DNA from: Alphaproteobacteria bacterium
GTDB lineage: Bacteria > Pseudomonadota > Alphaproteobacteria > Micavibrionales > Micavibrionaceae
Direction of reading: 5' to 3'
Assembly (NCBI GenBank): GCA_009995045.1
Contig: JAACQG010000005.1
Location: 68,804-132,803 of the forward strand
DNA length: 64,000 bases
In this document: positions 43,821 through 53,820 of the stretch, in pieces
How positions within the stretch are numbered: the first letter of the stretch is position 1
Layout of the letters: each line of letters opens with the position of its first letter
Program-made: the position numbers and the translations under genes
The notes under the pieces: generated by a model
Seen by the model: the letters and a program-made list of their open reading frames with translations, nothing else
Database searches by the model: none
What the model was told of the DNA's origin: nothing

Positions 43821-45317
43821 ATGAATCATTATTATAAATCTCCAAATTCTAATGCTTTGCGTAGCTTTTTCGGGCTGCGTAAGCGTTATTTATTCACGCG
43901 TAGTAACCGTCTGCGCCTTAGATATTCTGCGAGCGCTCTTTCCTGCGCGCTTGTTGCATGTGTTGCCATTGGCATGAGTGCACATAATTCAACCGTGTCT
44001 TATTCGCCTGTTTCTGATGACGCGGATTTGCTTGCGGCGATTAGCCCTGCGTCTGGTGATGCGGTGGATCACAATGCGGGCGATGAAAACCTTCAGGCAT
44101 TTTTATCTGATAGTTTGAAGGCGCGTATTTCTGATTCTATGCGCGCGGCTCCTGATATTATCAAAAAAGCCGAACCACAGAAATTGCACCATAAAGTTTC
44201 TGTGGGCAGTGGCCAGACGATTGCGGGTGTATTACAAGAAGCGGGTGTTGGCGGTAAAGACACGTATCGCGCGGTTAAAGCGCTTGGGAAGCATTTTGAC
44301 CCACGCCGCGTGCGTTCGGGGCAAAAGCTTGATGTGAATTTTAAAGAGCTTGCCGATGGCAGTCTTGATTTTGATACGCTGTCGATGAAGATTTCTCCGG
44401 TTAAGGAAATTGTTGTCGCGAAAAACGCGGATGATGATTTCTCTGCTGATATCAAAGAACAAGAATTAGAGCGTAAGGTTTATGGTCGTGTGGCGCAGAT
44501 CGAGACATCGCTCTATGGCTCAGCGGCGCGGGCGGATATTCCATCTGCGATTATTGCGGAAATGATTCGTATTTATTCTTGGAATGTTGATTTTCAACGT
44601 GATATTCGCCGCGGTGATAAGGTCGAGGTTATGTATGAAGCCTTTGAAACCGAAGATGGTGATCTTGCTAAATACGGTAATATTATTTATGCGAGTTTGA
44701 ATACTGGCGGGCGTGAGAAGCCGATTTATCGTTATAAGATGGATGATGGCCGTGTTGATTATTTTGAGCCGGATGGGACAAGCATTCGCAAGACTTTGAT
44801 GAAGACTCCGGTTGATGGTGCGCGTATTTCATCTGGTTTTGGTTATCGTCGCCATCCTGTGCTTGGTTATAATAAACTTCATAAGGGTATGGATTTCGCA
44901 GCGCCGACAGGTACGCCGATTTATGCGGCGGGTGATGGTGTTCTTGAATATGCCGCGCGTAATGGGTCATTTGGTAATTATGCGCGCATTCGTCATAATT
45001 CAAAGTTAAAGACGGCGTATGCCCATATGAGCAAGTTCAAAAAAGGCATGCATAAAGGCAAAACCGTTAAACAGGGTGAAGTGATTGGTTATATCGGCAC
45101 CACAGGACGTTCTACCGGACCGCATTTGCATTATGAAGTCCTTGTGAATGGTGTTCAGGTTAATCCGCGCAGTGTAAAATTGCCGACTGGCGAAACACTT
45201 ACGGGCGAGCAATTGAAGCGCTTTAAGTCGCTTATTCAAGGGATTAATCAGGAATATGCTTCATTGACCAAAGGTTTGAAATTCGCGTTTCGCTTTGGGT
45301 CGGATGATCAGAGCTAG
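43821..45317 (+). CDS. M23 family metallopeptidase (MepM-like murein endopeptidase)
   Basis: 498 residues. A basic cytoplasmic N-terminus and one membrane helix (about 36-53) are followed by periplasmic regions: a LysM/OapA-like segment (GQTIAGVLQEAGVGG near 131-145), then a LytM domain at about 335-445. Zinc ligands and catalytic His: H354 and D358 in HKGMD, H402 in AYAHMS, H435 and H437 in GPHLHYE. All key residues are present, so an active peptidoglycan endopeptidase is expected, cutting cross-links during growth. Its TAG stop shares CTAG with the stop of the converging surf1 gene. Confidence 0.93.
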   Translation: MNHYYKSPNSNALRSFFGLRKRYLFTRSNRLRLRYSASALSCALVACVAIGMSAHNSTVSYSPVSDDADLLAAISPASGDAVDHNAGDENLQAFLSDSLKARISDSMRAAPDIIKKAEPQKLHHKVSVGSGQTIAGVLQEAGVGGKDTYRAVKALGKHFDPRRVRSGQKLDVNFKELADGSLDFDTLSMKISPVKEIVVAKNADDDFSADIKEQELERKVYGRVAQIETSLYGSAARADIPSAIIAEMIRIYSWNVDFQRDIRRGDKVEVMYEAFETEDGDLAKYGNIIYASLNTGGREKPIYRYKMDDGRVDYFEPDGTSIRKTLMKTPVDGARISSGFGYRRHPVLGYNKLHKGMDFAAPTGTPIYAAGDGVLEYAARNGSFGNYARIRHNSKLKTAYAHMSKFKKGMHKGKTVKQGEVIGYIGTTGRSTGPHLHYEVLVNGVQVNPRSVKLPTGETLTGEQLKRFKSLIQGINQEYASLTKGLKFAFRFGSDDQS

Positions 45318-46006
45318 GCGCTCTTTTTTATAAATCTTAGCAGATAAATAATGATTAAGGTTGCGGCGAGGGCAAACCAGAAGAACGCGTATTGTGCATG
45401 GTCGTTTTTGGGATGCCAGCGCTCATTATTTGGTAAGTTTTCTCCTAAATCTATTGATGATTTATCGGCGTATAAGATGAATGGGATGGGTTCTTTCAGG
45501 TCTTTTGCCGCAGCGATTTGATTGATGTCGTATTTATACCATGTGTCATTTTCTGGATCATTATCAGGTGTGAATCTGTTCCAGCTAGGGCTGCGGGCGA
45601 GGCCGGACAGTGTTATTGTCTGTGCGTTATGGGCATTAAGCGCGTGTGTTTTTATGGGCATTGTGTTGGGATTAAAGCCCAGATTAACGAGGAGTGTTCC
45701 CTGATCTGTTTGGAGGGGGGTTACGAGGCTGTAACCTGCGCCTCTGTCTTTATCGACGCGGTAGCCGAGGGCGATTGATTTGTCGAATAGGAATTTCCCC
45801 GTGATCTTTCCGTAAGCAAAATCATTTTCTTTCATTGTATTGAAGGATAAAGCGTTGCCGCTGGAGGCGTACGCAGTATGTAGTTTTTGAACAATGTCGT
45901 TTTTCCAAGCGAGGCGTTTTACTTGCCATGTGCCGAGTGCACATAAAATTATGACGCCAATTAGTGTGAGAAAGGTTGCCCAAAAGGGGAGTTTACGCCG
46001 CATCAT
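45314..46006 (-). CDS. SURF1 family cytochrome oxidase assembly protein
   Basis: 230 residues with helices at both ends (about 8-27 and 205-225), the SURF1 layout. It assists haem a insertion into cytochrome oxidase subunit I. Family motifs: GTWQVKRLAWKNDI (the start motif W-Q-x-x-R-L-x-W-K), DRGAGYSLVTPL, LVNLGFNP and ENDTWYKYDI, then a C-terminal NDHAQYAFFWFALA. It is the last gene of the oxidase cluster, 79 bases after the DUF983 gene. Confidence 0.92.
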   Translation of the reverse strand: MMRRKLPFWATFLTLIGVIILCALGTWQVKRLAWKNDIVQKLHTAYASSGNALSFNTMKENDFAYGKITGKFLFDKSIALGYRVDKDRGAGYSLVTPLQTDQGTLLVNLGFNPNTMPIKTHALNAHNAQTITLSGLARSPSWNRFTPDNDPENDTWYKYDINQIAAAKDLKEPIPFILYADKSSIDLGENLPNNERWHPKNDHAQYAFFWFALAATLIIIYLLRFIKKSA

Positions 46007-46085
46007 TATATTCCGATCAAGGTTGGTGATGATATTGTCTTAGCTGTATTTATCGACCGCTCGGCCTATAATTCACCTTTACCAG

Positions 46086-46442
46086 TTACTCTTCCCAGTC
46101 TCTGGGACGATGTTTGTATTGAAGAGCGATAACGCAACCTTTGATAGGGCGTAAACTAGCAACAATGAGGATGAGCGTTAGAACGCCCCAAACAAGCCCA
46201 TGCAGCCATAACGGCCATGTAAGAAGATGGTCAGCGAGTAATGCGATAGGTACAATTAAGAAACCGAGAACGAAAATGAGGAAGACGGCTGGCCCGTCTG
46301 CGCTGTCATTTTTAGTAAAATCCAAGCCGCAATGTGCGCATTCGTCTTTGAGGGTTAAATCAAAGCGTGATTTATAGAGATCCCCTATGTGGCATTTCGG
46401 GCATTTGCATTCCCATCCTGCTTTAAGCATAGAAGAATCCAT
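46086..46442 (-). CDS. DUF983 family membrane protein
   Basis: 118 residues. A zinc-ribbon-like N-terminus with two CxxC pairs (CPKCHIG and CAHCGLD, preceded by the CKC pair) and two membrane helices (about 52-75 and 80-103). DUF983 proteins are a usual companion between coxC and surf1 in alphaproteobacterial oxidase clusters, suggesting an assembly role; its mechanism is unknown. Its ATG lies two bases after the coxC stop. Confidence 0.9.
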   Translation of the reverse strand: MDSSMLKAGWECKCPKCHIGDLYKSRFDLTLKDECAHCGLDFTKNDSADGPAVFLIFVLGFLIVPIALLADHLLTWPLWLHGLVWGVLTLILIVASLRPIKGCVIALQYKHRPRDWEE

Positions 46443-46444
46443 TT

Positions 46445-47368
46445 TTACTCCGCCAAGACGGCGCGTGGTGCGCCAGTTAAAGCATCAAGTCCAGAGTGGT
46501 CTACACCGATGGAACCCCACCAGTAAACAGTCACAAAGAGGAATAGCCATACCACATCAACGAAGTGCCAGTACCAGGCAGCAGCTTCGAAGCCGAAGTG
46601 ATGCTCGGCGGTGAAATGCCCTTTGACCATGCGCCACCAGCATACGCCGAGGAAGACAGTCCCGACGAAAACGTGGAAACCATGGAAGCCAGTAGCCATG
46701 AAGAATGTTGATGGGAAGATCCCTTCGGTAAAGCCGAAATGCGCGTGCACATATTCATAAATTTGAAAGCCTAGGAAAAGCGTGCCAAGACCAACGGAAA
46801 TGGCGAGGGCTTTTGCGGCGTCTTTTGTTGAGCCGTGCAGGATTTCGTGGTGTGCCCATGTCACTGTACATCCCGATAGTAACAAGATGAGTGTCATCAT
46901 GAATGGGAGATCAAAGGCAGGAATAGTATGAATGTTTTCAGGTGGCCAGATGAATCCAATCGCTTCTTTAGGAAAAAGGGAGGCATCAAAGAAAGCCCAG
47001 AAAAACGCAACGAAGAACATGACTTCTGAGGCGATGAATAATGTCATGCCATAGCGGAAGCCGATTTCAGCGATGGGTGTATGTGCTTTTTCGACTACGG
47101 ATTCGTAAATGACGTCTTTCCACCAGAAAAACATGCATATTATAATTGAGATCACACCGAAAGTAGGGCCCCATGGGAATGCAAATGCAGCGGGTTCGCC
47201 ACTGATTTTTGCGGCGTTTAAGGCTTCGCGGTGACCGGGGAAATATAGCACCATCATGAGGGCAAAAAAACCAGCGGCAAATGAGCTGGCGAGGGGCCAA
47301 ATGTTAGGTCTCACGATATGGTATGGGTGAGGTTTTCCGGTTGTTGTATATTCGATATTCGCGCCCAT
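46445..47368 (-). CDS. coxC: Cytochrome c oxidase subunit III
   Basis: 307 residues, aa3-type subunit III. It stabilises subunit I and the proton uptake path and holds no redox centre. Features: N-terminal HPYHIVRPNIWPLASS, seven predicted helices, FWAFFDASLFP, CTVTWAHHEIL, the E-x-x-H-type FGFTEGIFPSTFFMATGFHGFHV (in part), WWRMVKGHF, and a C-terminal WYWHFVDVVWLFLFVTVYWWG (in part). An insertion of about 25 residues (EYVHAH region) fits the family. It follows ctaG by 131 bases, where I see only probable 5' UTR. Confidence 0.95.
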   Translation of the reverse strand: MGANIEYTTTGKPHPYHIVRPNIWPLASSFAAGFFALMMVLYFPGHREALNAAKISGEPAAFAFPWGPTFGVISIIICMFFWWKDVIYESVVEKAHTPIAEIGFRYGMTLFIASEVMFFVAFFWAFFDASLFPKEAIGFIWPPENIHTIPAFDLPFMMTLILLLSGCTVTWAHHEILHGSTKDAAKALAISVGLGTLFLGFQIYEYVHAHFGFTEGIFPSTFFMATGFHGFHVFVGTVFLGVCWWRMVKGHFTAEHHFGFEAAAWYWHFVDVVWLFLFVTVYWWGSIGVDHSGLDALTGAPRAVLAE

Positions 47369-47499
47369 AATTTCGTCGTTCCCATTTATCCTCTGACGGC
47401 GTTGTTTTAATTTTTAAGCTCGGTTTTTACCAAGTATCATCATATTGCTTTGTCAGAGAATAAAGCGAAATGACGACGTTATTAATTCTAGCACATGTT

Positions 47500-48120
47500 T
47501 TAGTTTGTTTTGCTGTTCAAATCAACAGTTTCATCATTGTAAAAGGCTTCCATCGCGCTATCAAGTTCTTTGGAGGTCGCTGTAAAAAAAGTGTAGGAGA
47601 GGGTGATCGTGTCCACATCTTCCATCAAGGGATCGTCGTCCATTGCGGGGTCGACATAGAACATAACGGGCATATCGACGTATTCTTGTGGTTTCAGGAA
47701 TTGTTCGTCAAAGCAAAAGCATTGAATTTTGTGAAAATATTGGCCAGCTTTTAATGGGGTGACATTATAGATTGCTGTGCCGCCAGTGACTTTGTTTGAT
47801 TTATTATGTGCGCTGAAGGCGGTCAATCCTCTTTGTCCAAGTTTAACCGTGATCTCGCGTTGTTCTGGTTTGAAATCCCAGGGGAGGTTTTTGTTGGTTT
47901 CGGCGTTGAATTTTATTGTGACTTGTCGGTCTAATATGGTGTCGGGCAGGCTTTCTGAGACTTGCGTGGTTCCCGCAAAACCTGTTACGCGGCAAAACAT
48001 GTTGTAGAGCGGTACAAAAGCAAAAGAAAGGGCGACCATGCCAATGACAACGGCCAAGATAGAGAGCCCGATACGGGCATTTTTGCGGGATTGTTCTGCG
48101 TGAATATCTTCATTGTCCAT
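47500..48120 (-). CDS. ctaG: Cytochrome c oxidase assembly protein CtaG (Cox11)
   Basis: 206 residues. One N-terminal helix (about 18-38) then a periplasmic beta domain. The copper-binding CFCF motif (IQCFCFDEQFLKPQE) is present, and Cox11 passes Cu to the CuB site of subunit I. FVPLYNMFCRVTGFAGT precedes it with the family's membrane-proximal Cys. The C-terminal VDPAMDDDPLMEDVDTITLSYTFF is typical (in part). Confidence 0.95.
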   Translation of the reverse strand: MDNEDIHAEQSRKNARIGLSILAVVIGMVALSFAFVPLYNMFCRVTGFAGTTQVSESLPDTILDRQVTIKFNAETNKNLPWDFKPEQREITVKLGQRGLTAFSAHNKSNKVTGGTAIYNVTPLKAGQYFHKIQCFCFDEQFLKPQEYVDMPVMFYVDPAMDDDPLMEDVDTITLSYTFFTATSKELDSAMEAFYNDETVDLNSKTN

Positions 48121-48160
48121 GTGCGTAATATAGCGCGTAATGGAGGGGAATCAATTGTAA

Positions 48161-48469
48161 TTACCTGGCGACTACGTCGTTTTCGTGTGTGCGTTCATTG
48201 TTTAAATCTGCAAGGTCTTTTTTATATTTATTATACGCTTCGATCGCTGGGGCGGCATATTCCTCGCGGCGATCGTCAATTTTTTGACGAAATTCAATGC
48301 GCTGTTTGCGGTATTCAAATTGGCGGTCATACATGTTGTTACAATATTTAACAGGGGCGCCCATTCGATCCATGTCGATGACTTGTCCGCATGCGTTTTG
48401 GGCATATGCTTGTGTGGACGCGATAGGAGCGAGGATTGCGGCTGCGATGAAGAGTGTAAGACGTGACAT
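48161..48469 (-). CDS. Hypothetical exported coiled-coil protein in the oxidase cluster
   Basis: 102 residues. Signal peptide at about 1-23, then two Cys (in NACGQV and VKYCNNMY) and a long charged, Tyr/Arg-rich helix (about 50-95: RKQRIEFRQKIDDRREEY). No family recognised. It sits between the CoxF-like gene and ctaG, so it is presumably co-transcribed with assembly genes. A copper-related or assembly role is only a guess from position and the mature Cys pair. Confidence 0.65.
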   Translation of the reverse strand: MSRLTLFIAAAILAPIASTQAYAQNACGQVIDMDRMGAPVKYCNNMYDRQFEYRKQRIEFRQKIDDRREEYAAPAIEAYNKYKKDLADLNNERTHENDVVAR

Positions 48470-48534
48470 TATGATACCCCATGGGTGAATACTATATATT
48501 TAGTATATCGTAAAAAATGCCCGCGTTAAAGGTT

Positions 48535-48657
48535 TTAAGATGCGCCGGCGATGCGGATCATTGTTACCGCCCAAATGATCGCGATGAACGCGCCAATCAT
48601 TGCAAGGACGGCCAGATTTTTCTTACGCTTTTCTTTGTGTAGATCGGAATGAGGCAT
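48535..48657 (-). CDS. Small CoxF-like cytochrome oxidase assembly protein
   Basis: A 40-residue gene that ORF callers with a length cut-off miss. Start ATG 48655-48657 with AAGGATA upstream; stop at 48535-48537. The charged N-terminus (SDLHKEKRKKN) is followed by one membrane helix with VLAMIGAFIAIIWAVTMIRI. Small single-helix proteins lie between ctaB and ctaG in many alphaproteobacteria (often annotated CoxF or ctaF-like), and this has the same size, topology and position. It starts 13 bases after the ctaB stop. Confidence 0.75.
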   Translation of the reverse strand: MPHSDLHKEKRKKNLAVLAMIGAFIAIIWAVTMIRIAGAS

Positions 48658-48670
48658 TTTATATCCTTTG

Positions 48671-49576
48671 TTAAATGAGCATGATGGCGAGAAAGAGCGC
48701 GAAGAGATAGAATACGGAATATCCGAACATTATTTTTGCTTCGCGGAAATCTGTTTCTTCATCGTTTGATTTATAAACACGGATGGCGGAGATCAGGAAC
48801 AGGCCGCTTAAAATGCATGCGACGATGCCATAAAGAGTGTTTTCAAAACCAAGCGCCCATGGTGCCAATGTGATTGGTAATAAAATAAGCGTATAGGCAA
48901 TCATTTGAATTTTTGTTTTATGTGCGCCTGCGGTGACGGTCATCATGGGTATTTTGGCGCGCTTATAATCTTCGTTGGCGAAGAGTGAGAGTGCCCAAAA
49001 ATGCGGGGGTGTCCACATGAAGATGATGGCAAACATGATAAGTGGGTATAGCGTGATATCACCAGTGATGGCGGCCCAGCCGATCATTGGTGGAAACGCA
49101 CCAGCCGCACCGCCGATAACGATGTTTTGCGGTGTGGAGCGCTTTAGCCACATGGTATAAACAAGTACGTAAAAGAGGTTGGCGAATGCGAGAATACCAG
49201 CGGCAACCCAATTCATGGCAACGCCCATAAGCATCACGGAAAAGATTGATAACACGATGCCGAAGGTCAGCGCTTCATCGGGATTAATTTTGCCCATTGG
49301 AATGGGGCGTGATTTTGTGCGGTTCATGATTGCGTCGATATCACGGTCAAACCACATATTAATTGCGCCCGCTGCGCCTGCACCGATTGCGAGTGATAGC
49401 ATGGCAACAGCCGCGAGGAGCGGATGCGTTTGATCAAAGCCGGGGGCGACCCACATCCCTGCAAATCCGGTGAAGATAACAAGGCTCATGACTTTTGGTT
49501 TGAGCAGAGCGTAGTAATCCGAAACTGTGCTTTCCGGAATGTCTAGGTCAGATGTTTGAGAGAGTGTTGATGTCAT
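48671..49576 (-). CDS. ctaB: Protohaem IX farnesyltransferase (haem O synthase)
   Basis: 301 residues, UbiA superfamily. It adds a farnesyl group to haem b to make haem O, the precursor of haem a for the oxidase. Asp-rich motifs: INMWFDRDIDAIMNRTKSRPIP (in part, N-D/W-x-x-D-x-x-x-D) and FANEDYKRAKIPMM. Eight to nine helices; the N-terminus reads SDYYALLKPKVMSL. Start ATG at 49576. Downstream come the CoxF-like, unknown and ctaG genes. Confidence 0.95.
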   Translation of the reverse strand: MTSTLSQTSDLDIPESTVSDYYALLKPKVMSLVIFTGFAGMWVAPGFDQTHPLLAAVAMLSLAIGAGAAGAINMWFDRDIDAIMNRTKSRPIPMGKINPDEALTFGIVLSIFSVMLMGVAMNWVAAGILAFANLFYVLVYTMWLKRSTPQNIVIGGAAGAFPPMIGWAAITGDITLYPLIMFAIIFMWTPPHFWALSLFANEDYKRAKIPMMTVTAGAHKTKIQMIAYTLILLPITLAPWALGFENTLYGIVACILSGLFLISAIRVYKSNDEETDFREAKIMFGYSVFYLFALFLAIMLI

Positions 49577-49621
49577 GGGTTTTATATAAGCCCATAGAGC
49601 CGCAACGGCAAGAGATTTTGG

Positions 49622-50149
49622 TTATCGCATCATATACATTGGTGATGGAGCAGGGGCAGGCGGTGGCGGGATCTTGTATCTTGGCTGTGCAATCACTGCT
49701 GATCCAGCAACCTCTGGCATGCTGTGATTTAAATTGAGATCACAGGATAGGGTTTGGAGGAGCTCGCCAACGTCTCTGGCGAGGTCTGGAAATCCGCGCT
49801 CTAGGAATTCTTCATGGAATTGCGCGAGCTTTTTCATGGTGTATTCCGGCGAGCGACCATCGAGATTTTTCATGAGGATATGATATGCTTCACCTTCGAG
49901 GCCTTGTTCAAGCTTGTTGATGACTTTTTGTTCCCATGAACTTGTTTCGTTAGGGACGAGGAGATTGAAATGATCTGTTTCTTCATCGCTTGCGTGTGTA
50001 GATGTGCCGATGGCTGCGTTTGTGTTGGCGGCGATGATTGGGGCGGATGTTTTGAAGGCAGCTGCGCCGAATTTTCCGCTGATATGGGCGGATTGTATGC
50101 CGAGGTGATCATCGGGCATATATTGGCTAGCAGCGCTAATTGTACTCAT
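49622..50149 (-). CDS. Hypothetical protein between coxA and ctaB
   Basis: 175 residues, no family recognised. N-terminal half is Ala/Ser/Thr-rich and likely unstructured. The central part is helical (SSWEQKVINKLEQGLEGEAYHILMKN, LAQFHEEFLERGFPDLARDVGELLQTLS, in parts). The C-terminus is Pro-rich, ending in a run of Pro/Ala and then MYMMR. No signal peptide. It follows the coxBA terminator, so it has its own promoter or relies on read-through. Its presence within the oxidase cluster is unusual. Confidence 0.6.
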   Translation of the reverse strand: MSTISAASQYMPDDHLGIQSAHISGKFGAAAFKTSAPIIAANTNAAIGTSTHASDEETDHFNLLVPNETSSWEQKVINKLEQGLEGEAYHILMKNLDGRSPEYTMKKLAQFHEEFLERGFPDLARDVGELLQTLSCDLNLNHSMPEVAGSAVIAQPRYKIPPPPAPAPSPMYMMR

Positions 50150-50224
50150 AACACTTTCGTAGCAGTTTCATCTGGTAAATGCAAATTTTGCATACTGGTA
50201 TTGCGGGTTTTCTTGAGTCATTAA

Positions 50225-50250
50225 AAAACCCCGCTGGTGTGCGGGGTTTT
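50225..50250 (-). terminator. Rho-independent terminator after coxA
   Basis: AAAACCCCGC (50225-50234) pairs with GCGGGGTTTT (50241-50250) over a 6-base loop, with a T6 run on the minus strand. It would separate coxBA from the assembly genes. Confidence 0.85.
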
Positions 50251-50271
50251 GATATTTGGATTTGAAATTGC

Positions 50272-51966
<1,695 letters not shown>

Positions 51967-51979
51967 TTAGTTTTTAATC

Positions 51980-52921
51980 TTACAATGTTGTTTGTGTTTG
52001 CTCGGTTTGCTCTGTAGGTACTGATTCTGCGTCAGTGCCTTGCGTTTCAGCTTCCTGAGCAGGTGTTTCCTCGGCAGGGGCTTCTACAGCCTCAGCAGAT
52101 GCTTCTTCTTGAGGAGCTTCAAGAGCTGGCTTTTCGAAGTTTTCTTGTGTCGCCCCATTGGCGAGAGCCCATGTCTTATAGTCTTCTTTTGATACAGCTT
52201 TGATTTCGATCGGCATATATGCGTGATCTTTACCGCAAAGCTCTGAACATTGGCCGTAATAGACGCCAGGTTCATTGATGCGCACCCATGCTTCGTTCCA
52301 ACGACCAGGGATTGCGTCCATTTTTACGCCAAATGCCGGTACTGTCCATGAGTGAAGCACATCGGCAGCGGAGATAAGCAATTGAATGTCTGTATCAACG
52401 GGTAGGACAACTTGTGCATCTGTTGAGAGGAGGCGCGTTTGGCCTTCTGTGATGTCTTTTTCTGCGATCATGTACGAATCGAATGTGATGTCACCATGGT
52501 CAGGATATTTATATTGCCAATACCATTGATAACCAACGATTTTAAGTGTCATCTCAGGGGTTTCAGTGCGATCATTATAGTAGAGTAACTGGAATGAAGG
52601 GATTGCGATGAAGATCAAAATGACGATTGGTGCCAATGTCCAAATAACTTCGATGAGGACATTATGTGTGAATTGTCTTGGCTCTGGGTTGGCTTTGTGG
52701 TTGTAGCGGATGATAACCCAAATGAGCAAAACCAGTACGAAGAGAGCGATGGAGATGATAATCCAAAGCATCATATCGTGGAAATTGTGGATGCGTTCAG
52801 CGAGCGGGGATGCTGCTTTTTGGAAGTTAATGCCCCATGGCTCAGGCTTATCAGCGAAGGCCGGAAGCGCGTAAGTGGAGAAGAGTGTAACCAAAAAAAG
52901 TGATATTGCTTTGAATTTCAT
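51980..52921 (-). CDS. coxB: Cytochrome c oxidase subunit II (CuA subunit)
   Basis: 313 residues. Signal peptide (about 1-23), two helices (about 47-70 and 86-108), then the CuA cupredoxin domain accepting electrons from cytochrome c. CuA ligands appear in CSELCGKDHAYMPIEI with the earlier His in DVLHSWTVPAFGVK; the Trp-rich YQWYWQYKYPDHG is present. The C-terminal 50 residues are Glu/Ala/Thr/Gln-rich (repeated EAPxEE-type segments), a low-complexity tail with no haem motif. No clear ribosome site; a palindrome lies there instead. Confidence 0.97.
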   Translation of the reverse strand: MKFKAISLFLVTLFSTYALPAFADKPEPWGINFQKAASPLAERIHNFHDMMLWIIISIALFVLVLLIWVIIRYNHKANPEPRQFTHNVLIEVIWTLAPIVILIFIAIPSFQLLYYNDRTETPEMTLKIVGYQWYWQYKYPDHGDITFDSYMIAEKDITEGQTRLLSTDAQVVLPVDTDIQLLISAADVLHSWTVPAFGVKMDAIPGRWNEAWVRINEPGVYYGQCSELCGKDHAYMPIEIKAVSKEDYKTWALANGATQENFEKPALEAPQEEASAEAVEAPAEETPAQEAETQGTDAESVPTEQTEQTQTTL

Positions 52922-52926
52922 AATCT

Positions 52927-52938
52927 TAACATATGTTA
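52927..52938 (-). promoter_or_regulatory. 12-base palindrome at the coxB translation start
   Basis: TAACATATGTTA is a perfect palindrome lying 6-17 bases before the coxB ATG, where a ribosome site would be. It could be an operator or a small hairpin affecting initiation. Confidence 0.25.
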
Positions 52939-53039
52939 GGTGGATTTATTTTCAAGACATACTATGCCTGAAAATCTCAATCCGATACACATAAAAATAT
53001 ATAACGATAAAAGCAAGGGCTGGTTTTCATATTGAGTGA

Positions 53040-53777
53040 TTATTTTTGATTGAGGAAGGCGGCATGGGTTAAGCAAACAATGCTTGCGGTTTCTGCGCGG
53101 TAAATACGATCACCAAGTGAGATTGGTTTTATGTTTGATTTTTGATGGAGTGCTTGGATTTCTTGATCTGTGAAGCCTCCTTCCGGGCCGACAAGGAAGG
53201 ATAGATCCTTGTCTTTAATCTCGGCGATAAAGGGCGATTCTTCGCGTGAGTCATCGCGTTCTATGCAGGCGTGAATGACGATATCTTTGGGGAGTGCGTT
53301 GATCGCGATTGTATTGTGTAGGGTTGGAATGTCCAATCGCTCGCATTGCTCGGCGGCTTCGAGAATTTGTGATTCGATGCGTTCGCTTTTGAATTTACGG
53401 TTTTCTGTGCGAGCGGTCAGAGTTGGTATGAGGTCGGTTACGCCAAGTTCAACTGCTTTTTCAATAAGGAGATCCATGCGTGATTTTTTGATCGGGGCGA
53501 AGTATAGCGCGGTTTTTGTCGGAGTTTCTGGTTGCGGGCGTGACTGCGATCGTAGTGCCGCATTGCCGGATTTCTTGGTTAAGCCTTCAAGGGTTGCAAT
53601 CCATTCTCCGTCTGTGCCGTTAAAGAGGCGAATAAAATTGCCGTCTTGCCGCCGCAGCACGTTTTTGAAATAATGGGCATGCGCGGGGGTGAGATTTATG
53701 GTGGTCTCTTCTTTTAATGGCTGATCCACATAGATACGTGGGTATGTCCAGATTTTGTCTTTTTCTTCGGCATGCAT
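53040..53777 (-). CDS. rsmE: 16S rRNA (uracil1498-N3)-methyltransferase RsmE
   Basis: 245 residues, SPOUT family. It methylates U1498 of 16S rRNA. Seen: N-terminal PUA-like domain with HYFKNVLRRQDGNFIRLFNG, then LYFAPIKKSRMDLLIEKAVELGV, and the knotted site with LVGPEGGFTDQEI and ISLGDRIYRAETAS. The start at 53777 is close to the divergent ubiA (43 bases). Confidence 0.95.
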   Translation of the reverse strand: MHAEEKDKIWTYPRIYVDQPLKEETTINLTPAHAHYFKNVLRRQDGNFIRLFNGTDGEWIATLEGLTKKSGNAALRSQSRPQPETPTKTALYFAPIKKSRMDLLIEKAVELGVTDLIPTLTARTENRKFKSERIESQILEAAEQCERLDIPTLHNTIAINALPKDIVIHACIERDDSREESPFIAEIKDKDLSFLVGPEGGFTDQEIQALHQKSNIKPISLGDRIYRAETASIVCLTHAAFLNQK

Positions 53778-53820
53778 GTCGTTGTTCCATTTTTAAAACG
53801 TAAGCTTATAAGGATATCCA

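Noticed and set aside
43821-43870. Possible alternative start codons of the M23 peptidase
   Set aside because: The first ATG gives a plausible basic N-terminus before the membrane helix; nothing favours a later start.
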